Assembly (NCBI GenBank): GCA_934670025.1
Contig: CAKUOS010000050.1
Location: forward strand, 1-15,012
Length of the DNA: 15,012 nucleotides
Reading direction: 5' to 3'
Source of the DNA: an uncultured Oscillospiraceae bacterium
GTDB lineage: Bacteria > Bacillota > Clostridia > Oscillospirales > Oscillospiraceae
Positions 8,113 through 14,946 of the stretch are shown here, in pieces. The translations under genes and the position numbers were made by a program. How positions within the stretch are numbered: position 1 is the stretch's first letter; every line of letters starts with the position of its first letter. The notes beneath the pieces were generated by a model. That model was given only the letters and a program-made list of their open reading frames with translations, did no database searches and had not been told where the DNA came from.

Positions 8113-9083
8113 TTCATGCACATCTTTTCACACAGATGGCAACGGACAAAATGTCCCGGCGACACCTCGCGCATAACGGGATCCTCCTCCATGCAGCGGT
8201 CGGTCTTGTAAATACAGCGCGTGTTGAAGCTGCATCCCTTCGGAATATTGACGGGCGACGGAATTTCGCCGATGCACTCCACCTTGGAGGGCTTGACCGC
8301 CTCATCCTCGTCCGAAATGACCGGGATCGCGGACAGCAGCATCTGTGTATAGGGATGCAAGGGCCTGGAATAGAAGGTTTCTGTTGGCGCGACCTCACAG
8401 AGCTTGCCAAGATACATGATCGCAACGCGCGTGGAAATATTGCGCATCACGCCCATATCGTGTGTGATGAACATATAAGTCAGGCCGTTTTCCTCGCGCA
8501 GCTTCATGAGCATATTGAGGATCTTCGCCTGAATGGAAACGTCCAGCGAGGACGTCGGCTCATCGAGAATGATGAACTTTGGGTTGCAGCAGAGCGCGCG
8601 CGCAATGGATACCAGCTGCCGCTCGCCGCCGCCGATGGAGTTGGGCGACTTGTACATAAAGTCCGCCGGCAGCTCCACCATATTGAGGATCTCAACGATC
8701 TTTTCATCGATCTGCTTGCGCGGCACGACCTTGTGCACCTTCAGCGGCAGACTCAGGATCGAACGCACGTCCTGATACGGGTTCAGAGACGAGCCCGGAT
8801 CCTGAAACACGATCTGCGCCGTCCGCCGGAACTCCATGCTGCGCTTTTTGCTGTCCTTGGTGATGGTCTCGCCGTTAAAAATGATCTCACCGTCTGTCTG
8901 GTGATACATCCCCATCACCGTATAGGCGATGGTGCTCTTTCCCGAGCCGGATTCGCCGACAATACCCAGCACATCGCCTTTGTTGATATAGAGATCAACG
9001 CCGTCGACCGCGCGGACAAAGCGATCCTTTCCGGCCGGAAAATACATCTTCAGGTCTTTCAACCGCAGGATTTCCTGATCCAT
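8109..9083 (-). CDS. ABC transporter ATP-binding protein, OppF/DppF type
   Basis: This 324-residue ATPase energises the opp/dpp-type importer. Motifs are Walker A GESGSGKST (43-51), Q-loop Q94 in VFQDPGSSLNP, the signature region SIGGGERQ (149-156), Walker B FIILDEPTSSLD (D174, E175) and the H-loop THD with H208. The signature departs from the usual LSGGQ, with G for S and E for Q. The C-terminal oligopeptide-transporter extension has a cysteine set (GCSFNTRC, DRC, RCHLCEKMC), consistent with the Fe-S cluster site seen in DppD/DppF proteins. I choose the ATG at 9083 (MDQEILRL), which has GAAAGGA upstream; an earlier ATG at 9116 has no ribosome site. It lies 44 bases after the OppD-type gene. 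Confidence 0.92.
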   Translation of the reverse strand: MDQEILRLKDLKMYFPAGKDRFVRAVDGVDLYINKGDVLGIVGESGSGKSTIAYTVMGMYHQTDGEIIFNGETITKDSKKRSMEFRRTAQIVFQDPGSSLNPYQDVRSILSLPLKVHKVVPRKQIDEKIVEILNMVELPADFMYKSPNSIGGGERQLVSIARALCCNPKFIILDEPTSSLDVSIQAKILNMLMKLREENGLTYMFITHDMGVMRNISTRVAIMYLGKLCEVAPTETFYSRPLHPYTQMLLSAIPVISDEDEAVKPSKVECIGEIPSPVNIPKGCSFNTRCIYKTDRCMEEDPVMREVSPGHFVRCHLCEKMCMK

Positions 9084-9127
9084 ACTCTCACGATTCCTTT
9101 CGCAGGGCCCGTGCATATCGCAGTGGC

Positions 9128-10105
9128 CTAAACATATTTGAAGCAGGCTACAAAATGCCCGGGCTCAACCTCCACCTGCGGCGGCTTGCTCTGTTCGCAC
9201 TGCGCTGTGCAGTATTTGCAGCGCGTGCAGAACCGGCAGCCTTTGGGCGGATTAAAATAATCGGGAACGTAGCCGTAGATGCCGGTGGAGATGCCGCCGC
9301 CGACCAGACGCGGCGCGCAGTCGAACAGGCCCTGCGTGTACGGATGCAGCGGATTTTTGAACAGCGCCGGCGTCGGCGCGTTTTCCACGATGTTTCCCGC
9401 ATACATGACATAGATCCGGTCGACCAGCTCGCGGACCACACCCAGATTGTGCGTGATCATGATGAGCGAGCGCCTGTCCTCCTCCACGAGCCGGCGCAGC
9501 AGCCGGTGGATCTGATCCTGCACCGTCACGTCGAGCGCCGTGCCCGGCTCGTCGGCAATCAGCATCTGCCGCGGCGTTACGAGCGAGGTCGCGATGCAGA
9601 TCCTCTGCCGCATGCCGCCGGAGAGCTGATAGGGATACGAGTTCAGGATCCGGTCAGGGTCAGAAATCATGACCGACGTAATGGCCTGCCGTGCGGCCTC
9701 CAGCATCCCGGCCTTGTCCTTTTTATCAAAATAGCCGGAATACCGGATCACGTCCATCATCTGCTGCCCGATGGTGAACACCGGATTCAGCGCCGCCATC
9801 GGGGACTGCGAGATCATTGAGATCTTTTTGCGCCGCAGCGTCAGCAGTGCCGCCTTTTTCATGGCCAGCACGTCCTCGCCGTCAAAGCTGATGACTGCGC
9901 CGGGGCGGACCTTCGCGTTTCCGTCCTCCTGCAAACGCAGGATCGCTTTCATCGCCGTCGTTTTGCCGCAGCCCGATTCGCCGACAAGGCCGACCTTTTC
10001 ACCCTTGTTGACGTAGAACGAAATATCGTCGACGACCTGCGCGAAACCGCGATAGGTTTTATACCAGACCGACAGGTTCTGGATATCCAATAATTTCTCA
10101 CTCAT
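9128..10105 (-). CDS. ABC transporter ATP-binding protein, OppD/DppD type
   Basis: This 325-residue ATPase is the partner of the OppF-type subunit. It has Walker A GESGCGKTT (42-50), a Q-loop in ISQSPMAALNP, a standard signature LSGGMRQR, Walker B MLIADEPGTALD and the H-loop in MITHNLG. Its C-terminus carries a cysteine cluster (CRFCTRCKYCTAQC) of the type that can hold an Fe-S cluster in this subfamily. Its ATG overlaps the TGA of the preceding permease by four bases (ATGA), indicating coupled translation, and AGAGGG lies upstream. Together the two ATPases form the heterodimer on the inner membrane face. Confidence 0.93.
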   Translation of the reverse strand: MSEKLLDIQNLSVWYKTYRGFAQVVDDISFYVNKGEKVGLVGESGCGKTTAMKAILRLQEDGNAKVRPGAVISFDGEDVLAMKKAALLTLRRKKISMISQSPMAALNPVFTIGQQMMDVIRYSGYFDKKDKAGMLEAARQAITSVMISDPDRILNSYPYQLSGGMRQRICIATSLVTPRQMLIADEPGTALDVTVQDQIHRLLRRLVEEDRRSLIMITHNLGVVRELVDRIYVMYAGNIVENAPTPALFKNPLHPYTQGLFDCAPRLVGGGISTGIYGYVPDYFNPPKGCRFCTRCKYCTAQCEQSKPPQVEVEPGHFVACFKYV

Positions 10106-11013
10106 GATTGTTTCCCTCTGTCAAACATGTCGCGGATCCCGTCGCCGAAGAAGTTGAAGCCGAGAATGATGAAGATGATGCCGAGCGCCGGCATGATCGC
10201 GATCCACCACATATCGGGCAGATACTTCGAGCCGTCGGAGATCATCGTGCCGAACGACGGCGCAGGCGGCTGCTCGCCAAGACCGACGAAACTCAGGCTC
10301 GCGCCCTGCAAAATGACCCAGCCGACATCCAGCGCCATCTTCGTCAGGATCGGCGACAGGCAGTTCGGTAAAATTTCCTTCACCAGAATATGCAGCTTTG
10401 ACGCGCCGATCAGCTCTGCTTCCTTGACGAAGTATTCCTCGCTCAGGCTCACCGTGCTGCTGTAGACCAGACGCGTGTACCATGGCCACCACATGATGGT
10501 GATCGCCAGCATGGAGTTCATCATGTTGTACTCCAGCATGGAGGCAATCGCAAGGCAGAGGATCAGCGGCGGCATCGACAGGAAGATATCCGTGATGCGC
10601 ATGATGACGGTATCGATCTTCGTGCCGTGGTAATAACCCGCGATCAGGCCGAGCGCCGTACCGACCGGCACAGAGATGGCAAGAACGACGATCGACATCA
10701 GCAGCGCGCCGCGGAAGGAATAGATCACGCGCGTGAAAATATCACGGCCGTTGGTGTCAGTGCCGAACCAGTATGTCGCGTTCGGCGCCTGCCCGGCGTT
10801 GGCAAAATCTACGAACTCCTTGACGTGCTCGGGAAAGCGCGTGACAGTCTGCGGGAACAGCGCCAGATAGATCGATAGCAGAACGATCACCAATCCGACG
10901 ATTGACAGCTTATTGCTGCGGAAATTATACCAGTAGATCCGCAGATTCTCACGCGTGGACGGCTTGAGCAGTCCATGCCGCTGCGGCGCACCGCCTTTTT
11001 GGGGTTGACTCAT
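10102..11013 (-). CDS. ABC transporter permease, OppC/DppC type
   Basis: This 303-residue membrane protein has a first hydrophobic helix at about 35-55 (LSIVGLVIVLLSIYLALF). A periplasmic-side loop carries the family motif GTDTNGRDIFTRVIYSFRG. Four or five further helices follow. The cytoplasmic EAA coupling motif reads EAELIGASKLHILVKEILPN, contacting an ATPase. Length is typical. The start lies 14 bases after the stop of the OppB-type gene, with AGGAGG in the gap. It forms the channel with the next-listed permease. Confidence 0.94.
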   Translation of the reverse strand: MSQPQKGGAPQRHGLLKPSTRENLRIYWYNFRSNKLSIVGLVIVLLSIYLALFPQTVTRFPEHVKEFVDFANAGQAPNATYWFGTDTNGRDIFTRVIYSFRGALLMSIVVLAISVPVGTALGLIAGYYHGTKIDTVIMRITDIFLSMPPLILCLAIASMLEYNMMNSMLAITIMWWPWYTRLVYSSTVSLSEEYFVKEAELIGASKLHILVKEILPNCLSPILTKMALDVGWVILQGASLSFVGLGEQPPAPSFGTMISDGSKYLPDMWWIAIMPALGIIFIILGFNFFGDGIRDMFDRGKQS

Positions 11014-11027
11014 AGCTCTGCACCTCC

Positions 11028-12035
11028 TTACGAAAGCCGGATCCGCGGATCAATCGCCGCGATGATCAGATCCACGATCAGGTTCACGATCAGGAAAACG
11101 ATGCCGATGATCATGACGACCGCGCAGATGGCATTCAGATCCTTGTTCAGCATGGCGTTCATGCCGTAGCGGGAGACGCCCGGCCAGTTGAAGACCTTTT
11201 CAACCAGAAATGCGTTGCCGACAAGAACCGCAAAGTCCATGCCCATGACGGTAATGACCGAGGCGGATGAGGACTTCATCAGATACTTGTTCATCAGCTT
11301 GCCGCGCGGCAAACCATAGGACTTGGAGACCTGCATGTATTCCTTTTCCGCGTTTTCCGTCAGCGCATTGCGAAGCAGACGCGCATCCTGGAACATGCCG
11401 CCGAAGGCCAGCGCCAGCGCAGGAAGAATCAGATGCAAGAACGCATCCCACGCCACGGCCGGTCTGCCGGTCAGAAGCCCGTCCAGAATGTACAGGCCCG
11501 TGATGTCCGTGGGCGGCGTCACGCCGCCTGACAGCCGTCCGAGCACCGGGATTACCGGCCATACATAGCCGAACAGCAGCAGGAACAGGATTGAAACGAC
11601 GAACGACGGCAGCGCGATTCCCGTATAGGACATAACGCGGACAAGGCCATCGACAAACGAGTCCTTGAATCGCGCCGCCAACGTTCCCAACAGAAGTGCA
11701 CCGCACACCATAAACACACCGGCCACCAGAACCAGCTCCAGCGTTGCCGGCAGGAACTGCGCCACATCCTGACTGACGGAGCGCTTCGTCACGATAGAAA
11801 TTCCAAAATCGCCCTTAAAAACATCACGGATCCAGCACGCATACTGAACCGGAAGCGGCTTATCCATATACAGCTGATGATTGAGCTCATCAACTGCCTC
11901 CTGTGTGGCGCGCGGGCCGAGCGCCAGCCGCCCGGGATCGCCCGGAACGACACGCGACAGGACAAAAATCATAATTGAAACGCCGAACAGGACGAAAATG
12001 CCCTGCAAAAGACGCTTCAGCACATATCGTACCAT
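11028..12035 (-). CDS. ABC transporter permease, OppB/DppB type
   Basis: This 335-residue membrane protein starts with the hallmark KRLLQGIFVLFGVSIMIFVL helix and RVVPGDPGR, as in DppB/OppB. It has about six membrane helices and an EAA-type loop (SYGLPRGKLMNKYLMKSS). It ends in LIVDLIIAAIDPRIRLS, the usual family ending (DPR.R). I choose the ATG at 12035 because GAGGAG lies 6 bases upstream; the ATG at 12074 would add 13 polar residues that the family lacks. It is the first transporter gene of the operon, 54 bases after the small DUF6092-like gene. Confidence 0.94.
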   Translation of the reverse strand: MVRYVLKRLLQGIFVLFGVSIMIFVLSRVVPGDPGRLALGPRATQEAVDELNHQLYMDKPLPVQYACWIRDVFKGDFGISIVTKRSVSQDVAQFLPATLELVLVAGVFMVCGALLLGTLAARFKDSFVDGLVRVMSYTGIALPSFVVSILFLLLFGYVWPVIPVLGRLSGGVTPPTDITGLYILDGLLTGRPAVAWDAFLHLILPALALAFGGMFQDARLLRNALTENAEKEYMQVSKSYGLPRGKLMNKYLMKSSSASVITVMGMDFAVLVGNAFLVEKVFNWPGVSRYGMNAMLNKDLNAICAVVMIIGIVFLIVNLIVDLIIAAIDPRIRLS

Positions 12036-12089
12036 TGCTTGCTCCTCTTCATTTTCTTGACCGCGCGGCGTCACGCGGGCCTGTATCGC

Positions 12090-12365
12090 TCACGCCTTCG
12101 TCGCGTCGATCAGACGGAAGGCAATCTCCTGCAAGATACCCCCGAACGCCGCCTGATCATACATGCAGGTCAGCTTGTTTTCTTCAATATACGTTTCCAG
12201 CTCGGAAAACGCCGGATCGCAGAACTGTCCGTTCTGTCTGCCGAGCCGGATCACCCGTTCCATGCAATCGATCAGGCGCAGCGGTCCGTAAACCGGCGGC
12301 TCCTCCTGAAGTCCGATCGCGCTTGTGATGCAAAAGGCAAGCAGTTCATTCCACTGCGTCTGCAT
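12090..12365 (-). CDS. Small conserved protein, DUF6092-like
   Basis: This 91-residue soluble protein has no signal or membrane helix. It contains the block EEPPVYGPLRLIDCMERVIRL, which resembles my recollection of DUF6092 family proteins (function unknown). That assignment is from memory and uncertain. I choose the ATG at 12365 (MQTQWNELLAF) because GGGGAGAGG directly precedes it. An ATG at 12383 is in frame but lacks a ribosome site. The start overlaps the end of the nitroreductase gene by 20 bases, so the two are likely translationally coupled and may act together. Confidence 0.7.
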   Translation of the reverse strand: MQTQWNELLAFCITSAIGLQEEPPVYGPLRLIDCMERVIRLGRQNGQFCDPAFSELETYIEENKLTCMYDQAAFGGILQEIAFRLIDATKA

Positions 12366-12891
12366 ATTCCTCTCCCCATCCATTAAAGTAAAGCAGTTCG
12401 CTCAGCGGCCGTTTCGGCGGCATTTTTCCGATACGCTCCGGGTATCCCAGTGTGATCAGAAGCTCCGGCATGATGTGCTCCGGGAGCTTCAGAATCTTTT
12501 GCAGGATCAGCGACGGGAACGAGCGCACCGCGCAGGTCCCAAGCCCCTGATCGACTGCCGACAGAATGATATTCTCCGCCGCCATGGAAATATCGATCAG
12601 GCTGAGCTGATCGCGGCCCATCACGCCGCCCTTTTCCAGCGCGCGGCGGCGGTCGGTGCAGAGAATGAGGATGCACGGCGGGATCTTTCCGATCCCGGGA
12701 CTGAAGCGGACCAGCTCCGCGACCAGCTCCGGTTCATCCGCCACGATAAACTGCCACGGCTGGATGTTGCTCCCGGACGGCGCCATGCATCCGTTCCAGA
12801 TCAGCTCCCGAATGATCGCACGGTTGACTGGCTCCTCGCGAAAGATTCTAACACTGCGCCGGGTCTGTATGCAATCCTGTAGTGCTTTCAT
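12346..12891 (-). CDS. Nitroreductase-family FMN oxidoreductase
   Basis: This 181-residue protein has the nitroreductase fold signatures: an N-terminal CIQTRRSVRIF with the FMN-phosphate arginines (R11, R12, R15), APSGSNIQPWQF at about 36-47, and GLGTCAVRSFP in the second half. Such enzymes use FMN and NAD(P)H. Natural roles include reducing or dehydrogenating small ring compounds, so it could catalyse a redox step on a hydantoin- or peptide-like intermediate; this is inference. I choose the ATG at 12891 because AAAGGAG lies about 10 bases upstream. The 43 residues that an earlier ATG at 13020 would add run through the intergenic hairpin and look non-coding. It is 85 bases after the copy-2 DUF917 gene. 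Confidence 0.88.
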   Translation of the reverse strand: MKALQDCIQTRRSVRIFREEPVNRAIIRELIWNGCMAPSGSNIQPWQFIVADEPELVAELVRFSPGIGKIPPCILILCTDRRRALEKGGVMGRDQLSLIDISMAAENIILSAVDQGLGTCAVRSFPSLILQKILKLPEHIMPELLITLGYPERIGKMPPKRPLSELLYFNGWGEEYADAVE

Positions 12892-12923
12892 AGACGGCGT
12901 TCTCCTTTGCTTGCGATATATGC

Positions 12924-12962
12924 GTTTCCTTTCATCCACGCGGCGCGCGGATGAAAGGAAAC
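12924..12962. repeat. 14-bp perfect intercistronic hairpin
   Basis: GTTTCCTTTCATCC and GGATGAAAGGAAAC are exact complements around an 11-base GC-rich loop that can pair further (CGCG with CGCG). It lies between the copy-2 DUF917 gene and the nitroreductase gene. There is no U-tract, so full termination is unlikely. A stabiliser at the 3' end of the first cistron or a partial stop is more likely, and would let the DUF917 protein be made in excess. Confidence 0.6.
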
Positions 12963-12976
12963 GGTCTGTCTGTGAT

Positions 12977-14098
12977 TTATTTACCCATGACCTCGTCGAC
13001 GGGAACATGATCAATGTCAAAGCCGAAATATCTGGGCATCAGCAGCGTCGCGTTCTGCTGCTGCGGCTTGCAGCGCATCGCGATGAGCGCAACCTTCTGT
13101 CCGACATAAGACAGCGGGTTCGGAACGGGCTCGCCGGTCTCGACGTCGACCGCAGCAATGATGTCCGGGCTGGTGACATACGGCTCGCCGTCCTTCCAGA
13201 CGACGTGGTTCTCGTTCTTGAACCAGTACTTGAGCTCCTTATCGCCGCAGTCCACCGTGACCGTGCCCCAGTAATAGCCGACCGCATCATAGTCATCCTT
13301 GACGGTGATCGTGCCGCGCCCCAGCTCATAGCCGCCGAATTTCGCCAGCAGCTCTGTGACGACATCCTTGCCGGCCTCCTTTGCCTCGCGCATGCGCTTG
13401 CCAGCCTCGTAGCATTCGCTGAGCGTACCGGCGATAACGGTATCGCGCGTATTCTTGCCGTCGAGCGCCATGCCTGCCTGACCTGCCAGACCATATCCCG
13501 CGACACTGATGAGCTTGCCAATGTGCTCGACCGTGCGGGGATTATTCGCACGCTTGATAATGCATTCGTTGTCCCACTCGTCGACGGACGCGATCGGCGT
13601 CAGGCAGTGGCCATTGTAGTTAAAGGTGATCTGCACGATCTCCGGGATCGCGCGGCCCGTATAGTCGCCATCGACCGTCACGATGCCGAGCTTGGATGCG
13701 GCAGCCATCGCCGCAGGGGTATTGGCGCCGGCCAGCTCGATGGGAACGATCACATCGAATTTTTTTCCGGTATATTCCTGAAGTGCGAGGACGGCCTTTG
13801 CCATTCTGTCTCCCTCAAGATTCACGCTCGTCTCCGGCGTCATGTCGTAGGAAGCCATTTCCTTGATCGTGGCTTCGTTGTGCGGCGCGATGGAGCCCAT
13901 CAGGAACGGGCAGCAGCTCATCATATCGTCCGTGATCTCACTGACATCGACCCAGCCGACGCTGCGTCCGGCTTCGATCTCATCCATCAGGGAGCGGATT
14001 CCGTTCTTCGGCAGACCGCCGCCGCCGGTCGCAAACAGGGTGCAGCCGCGGATAAAGTCTTCGACCTGCTGTCTGTTGGTAAGTTTCATAGTAGCCAT
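12977..14098 (-). CDS. DUF917 / S-methyl thiohydantoin desulfurase-like protein, copy 2
   Basis: This 373-residue protein is a clear paralogue of the product of 2577-3716. Shared blocks are the Gly-rich TGGGG near residues 24-28, SCCPFLMGS, VPIELAGANTPAA, DGDYTGRAIPEI (identical in both), KNENHVVWKDGEPYVTSPD and a similar C-terminal end (FDIDHVPVDE versus FDMDYVPVEA). The ATG at 14098 has AAAGGAG 8 bases upstream. It is the first gene of the nine-gene operon that includes the importer. Two DUF917 proteins in two operons of one locus suggest either a heteromer or two related substrates or stereoisomers. The substrate is unknown. Confidence 0.88.
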   Translation of the reverse strand: MATMKLTNRQQVEDFIRGCTLFATGGGGLPKNGIRSLMDEIEAGRSVGWVDVSEITDDMMSCCPFLMGSIAPHNEATIKEMASYDMTPETSVNLEGDRMAKAVLALQEYTGKKFDVIVPIELAGANTPAAMAAASKLGIVTVDGDYTGRAIPEIVQITFNYNGHCLTPIASVDEWDNECIIKRANNPRTVEHIGKLISVAGYGLAGQAGMALDGKNTRDTVIAGTLSECYEAGKRMREAKEAGKDVVTELLAKFGGYELGRGTITVKDDYDAVGYYWGTVTVDCGDKELKYWFKNENHVVWKDGEPYVTSPDIIAAVDVETGEPVPNPLSYVGQKVALIAMRCKPQQQNATLLMPRYFGFDIDHVPVDEVMGK

Positions 14099-14159
14099 TT
14101 GTATATCTCCTTTAACGTAGAGTCGCCATAACGGACGCGTTCTTTCTGAACTTGGTCAT

Positions 14160-14188
14160 ATTATAAATGCTTTTGAGACGGTTCGCAG
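14160..14188 (-). promoter_or_regulatory. Promoter of the nine-gene minus-strand operon
   Basis: On the minus strand a perfect -10 TATAAT (14160-14165) has a poor -35 (CTGCGA, 14183-14188) at a 17-base spacing. The start of transcription would be near 14153, leaving a leader of about 55 bases before the ATG of the copy-2 DUF917 gene. The weak -35 suggests an activator, for which the PucR-type protein is the candidate. Confidence 0.55.
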
Positions 14189-14196
14189 TATTTTGT

Positions 14197-14213
14197 CGCA
14201 CGTTCATTGTGCG
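14197..14213. promoter_or_regulatory. Candidate regulator site CGCAC-N7-GTGCG
   Basis: This is a 5-bp inverted repeat with a 7-base spacer just upstream of the -35 of the long operon. It has the same arm and spacer size as the repeat at 2480-2496, but the arm sequences differ. It is low-confidence as a shared operator. Confidence 0.22.
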
Positions 14214-14590
14214 CCCAAAGTAGGCAGTCACACATTTTCACATTTTCATGTCAAAAAAACCATACGCTTTATGTCAGTTTTGCCAATGCGCACGGGTGCC
14301 GCCGCGGCTTCCGGATATCCGCCCAAACGATGTTTGCCCGCATATCTGGCAGACGGGGACAGAAAAGGACATATCGGAACAGATCCTGCGCGCGCTGTAA
14401 TGGCTGTCTGCAAACGGCATCGCGTCGGCCTCGCCGACCTGAACGAGCGATTCGCCGGTGGCTTCGTCGACCCAAAGTCTCAGGATTCTGTTAGCACGAC
14501 ATCTATTTCGATTGAACAGTATTCCGATAAACACTATAAACAGTATTCGCCCAAGGCGGTTTACACAGATAAAAGGGTGCCGCTTGCCAT

Positions 14591-14627
14591 AAACCCACCG
14601 TGTTTCAATTGCGATACGGTGGGTTTT
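14591..14627 (+). terminator. Rho-independent terminator, plus strand
   Basis: AAACCCACCGT (14591-14601) pairs with ACGGTGGGTTT (14616-14626) around a 14-base loop, followed by a short T-run. No confident plus-strand gene lies before it, so it may end a small RNA or a decayed gene, or insulate the LacI-family gene. Confidence 0.7.
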
Positions 14628-14678
14628 CCATATTTTTGCCCGTTTAGCCTTGCGTTGTCCTTGCCTGTGCAAAATCGG

Positions 14679-14714
14679 CCCCGGGTCGTTCCTGATGGAA
14701 CGGCCCGGGGTTTT
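14679..14714 (+). terminator. Second rho-independent terminator, plus strand
   Basis: CCCCGGGTCGTTCC pairs with GGAACGGCCCGGGG around TGAT, a 14-bp stem with one G-U pair in plus-strand RNA, then TTTTCCTTGT. It lies 51 bases after the first terminator and 52 bases before the -35 of the LacI-family gene, so read-through into that gene would be blocked twice. Confidence 0.8.
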
Positions 14715-14765
14715 CCTTGTCTACCTGCACAGAAGAACAGGTTTTTTCTTGTATAAACTGACAAA

Positions 14766-14794
14766 TTGACTTCATCTGAAAAACGTGCTACTCT
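14766..14794 (+). promoter_or_regulatory. Promoter of the LacI-family regulator gene
   Basis: TTGACT (14766-14771) and TACTCT (14789-14794) are separated by 17 bases. Transcription would start near 14801, right at the first operator. A second possible promoter downstream is TTGGAT (14838-14843) with TATACT (14862-14867) at 18 bases. Either would leave an unusually long leader. Confidence 0.55.
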
Positions 14795-14802
14795 GGCATT
14801 AG

Positions 14803-14814
14803 GCAAACGGTTGC
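14803..14814 (+). promoter_or_regulatory. LacI-family operator, upstream copy
   Basis: GCAAACGGTTGC is a near-palindrome of the LacI-family type. It sits at the predicted transcription start, where a bound repressor would block RNA polymerase. Its core GCAAACGGTT recurs on the opposite strand at 14924-14933. Confidence 0.6.
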
Positions 14815-14867
14815 ATGAATAAATTCGTTATATCCCGTTGGATTTTATCGTCGCAAACAAATATACT

Positions 14868-14920
14868 CGATATTTCCTTGCTTTTATCGCTGTTTCAACG
14901 CGAAATTTCAAGAAATATCG
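14868..14920 (+). repeat. Leader hairpin before the LacI-family gene
   Basis: CGATATTTCCTTG (14868-14880) pairs with CAAGAAATATCG (14909-14920), 12 pairs with one bulged C and a 28-base loop. It ends at the base before the second operator. It would fold in the mRNA leader or, as DNA, be a wide inverted repeat for a further regulator. Confidence 0.5.
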
Positions 14921-14933
14921 GTAAACCGTTTGC
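14921..14933 (-). promoter_or_regulatory. LacI-family operator, downstream copy
   Basis: On the minus strand this reads GCAAACGGTTTAC, sharing GCAAACGGTT with the upstream site. It lies immediately before the ribosome site of the LacI-family gene, about 119 bases from the first site. A repressor tetramer could loop the DNA between them, which fits autoregulation. Confidence 0.6.
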
Positions 14934-14946
14934 ACGGAGGTGCAGG

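Larger units (their letters stand above)
14099..14946. other. Long intergenic region without a confident gene
   Basis: These 848 bases hold the promoter of the minus-strand operon (near 14160), a stretch of about 14274-14490 with open frames on both strands, two plus-strand terminators, and the control region of the LacI-family gene. In the open stretch, the minus strand reads LWVDEATGESLVQVGEADA with codon use like that of the real genes, but I see no good start or family. A direct repeat ACAGTATTC occurs at 14517-14525 and 14539-14547. A decayed gene is possible; I do not call one. Confidence 0.5.

Noticed and set aside
6625..9131. Two long plus-strand open frames opposite the lipoprotein and OppF-type genes
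   Set aside because: Antisense to obvious ABC transporter genes, with low-complexity composition and no recognisable motifs.
12656..14131. Long plus-strand open frame opposite the nitroreductase and copy-2 DUF917 genes
   Set aside because: Shadow of well-supported minus-strand genes, with no ribosome site or domain.
14503..14550. Direct repeats ACAGTATTC as a possible CRISPR or iteron array
   Set aside because: Only two short copies with no regular spacing, so neither a CRISPR array nor an iteron set is supported.
14274..14672. Minus-strand frame with protein-like text (LWVDEATGESLVQVGEADA)
   Set aside because: No good ribosome site, no family recognised, and the upstream half runs antisense through a terminator. 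It was kept only as a possible decayed gene within the intergenic entry.
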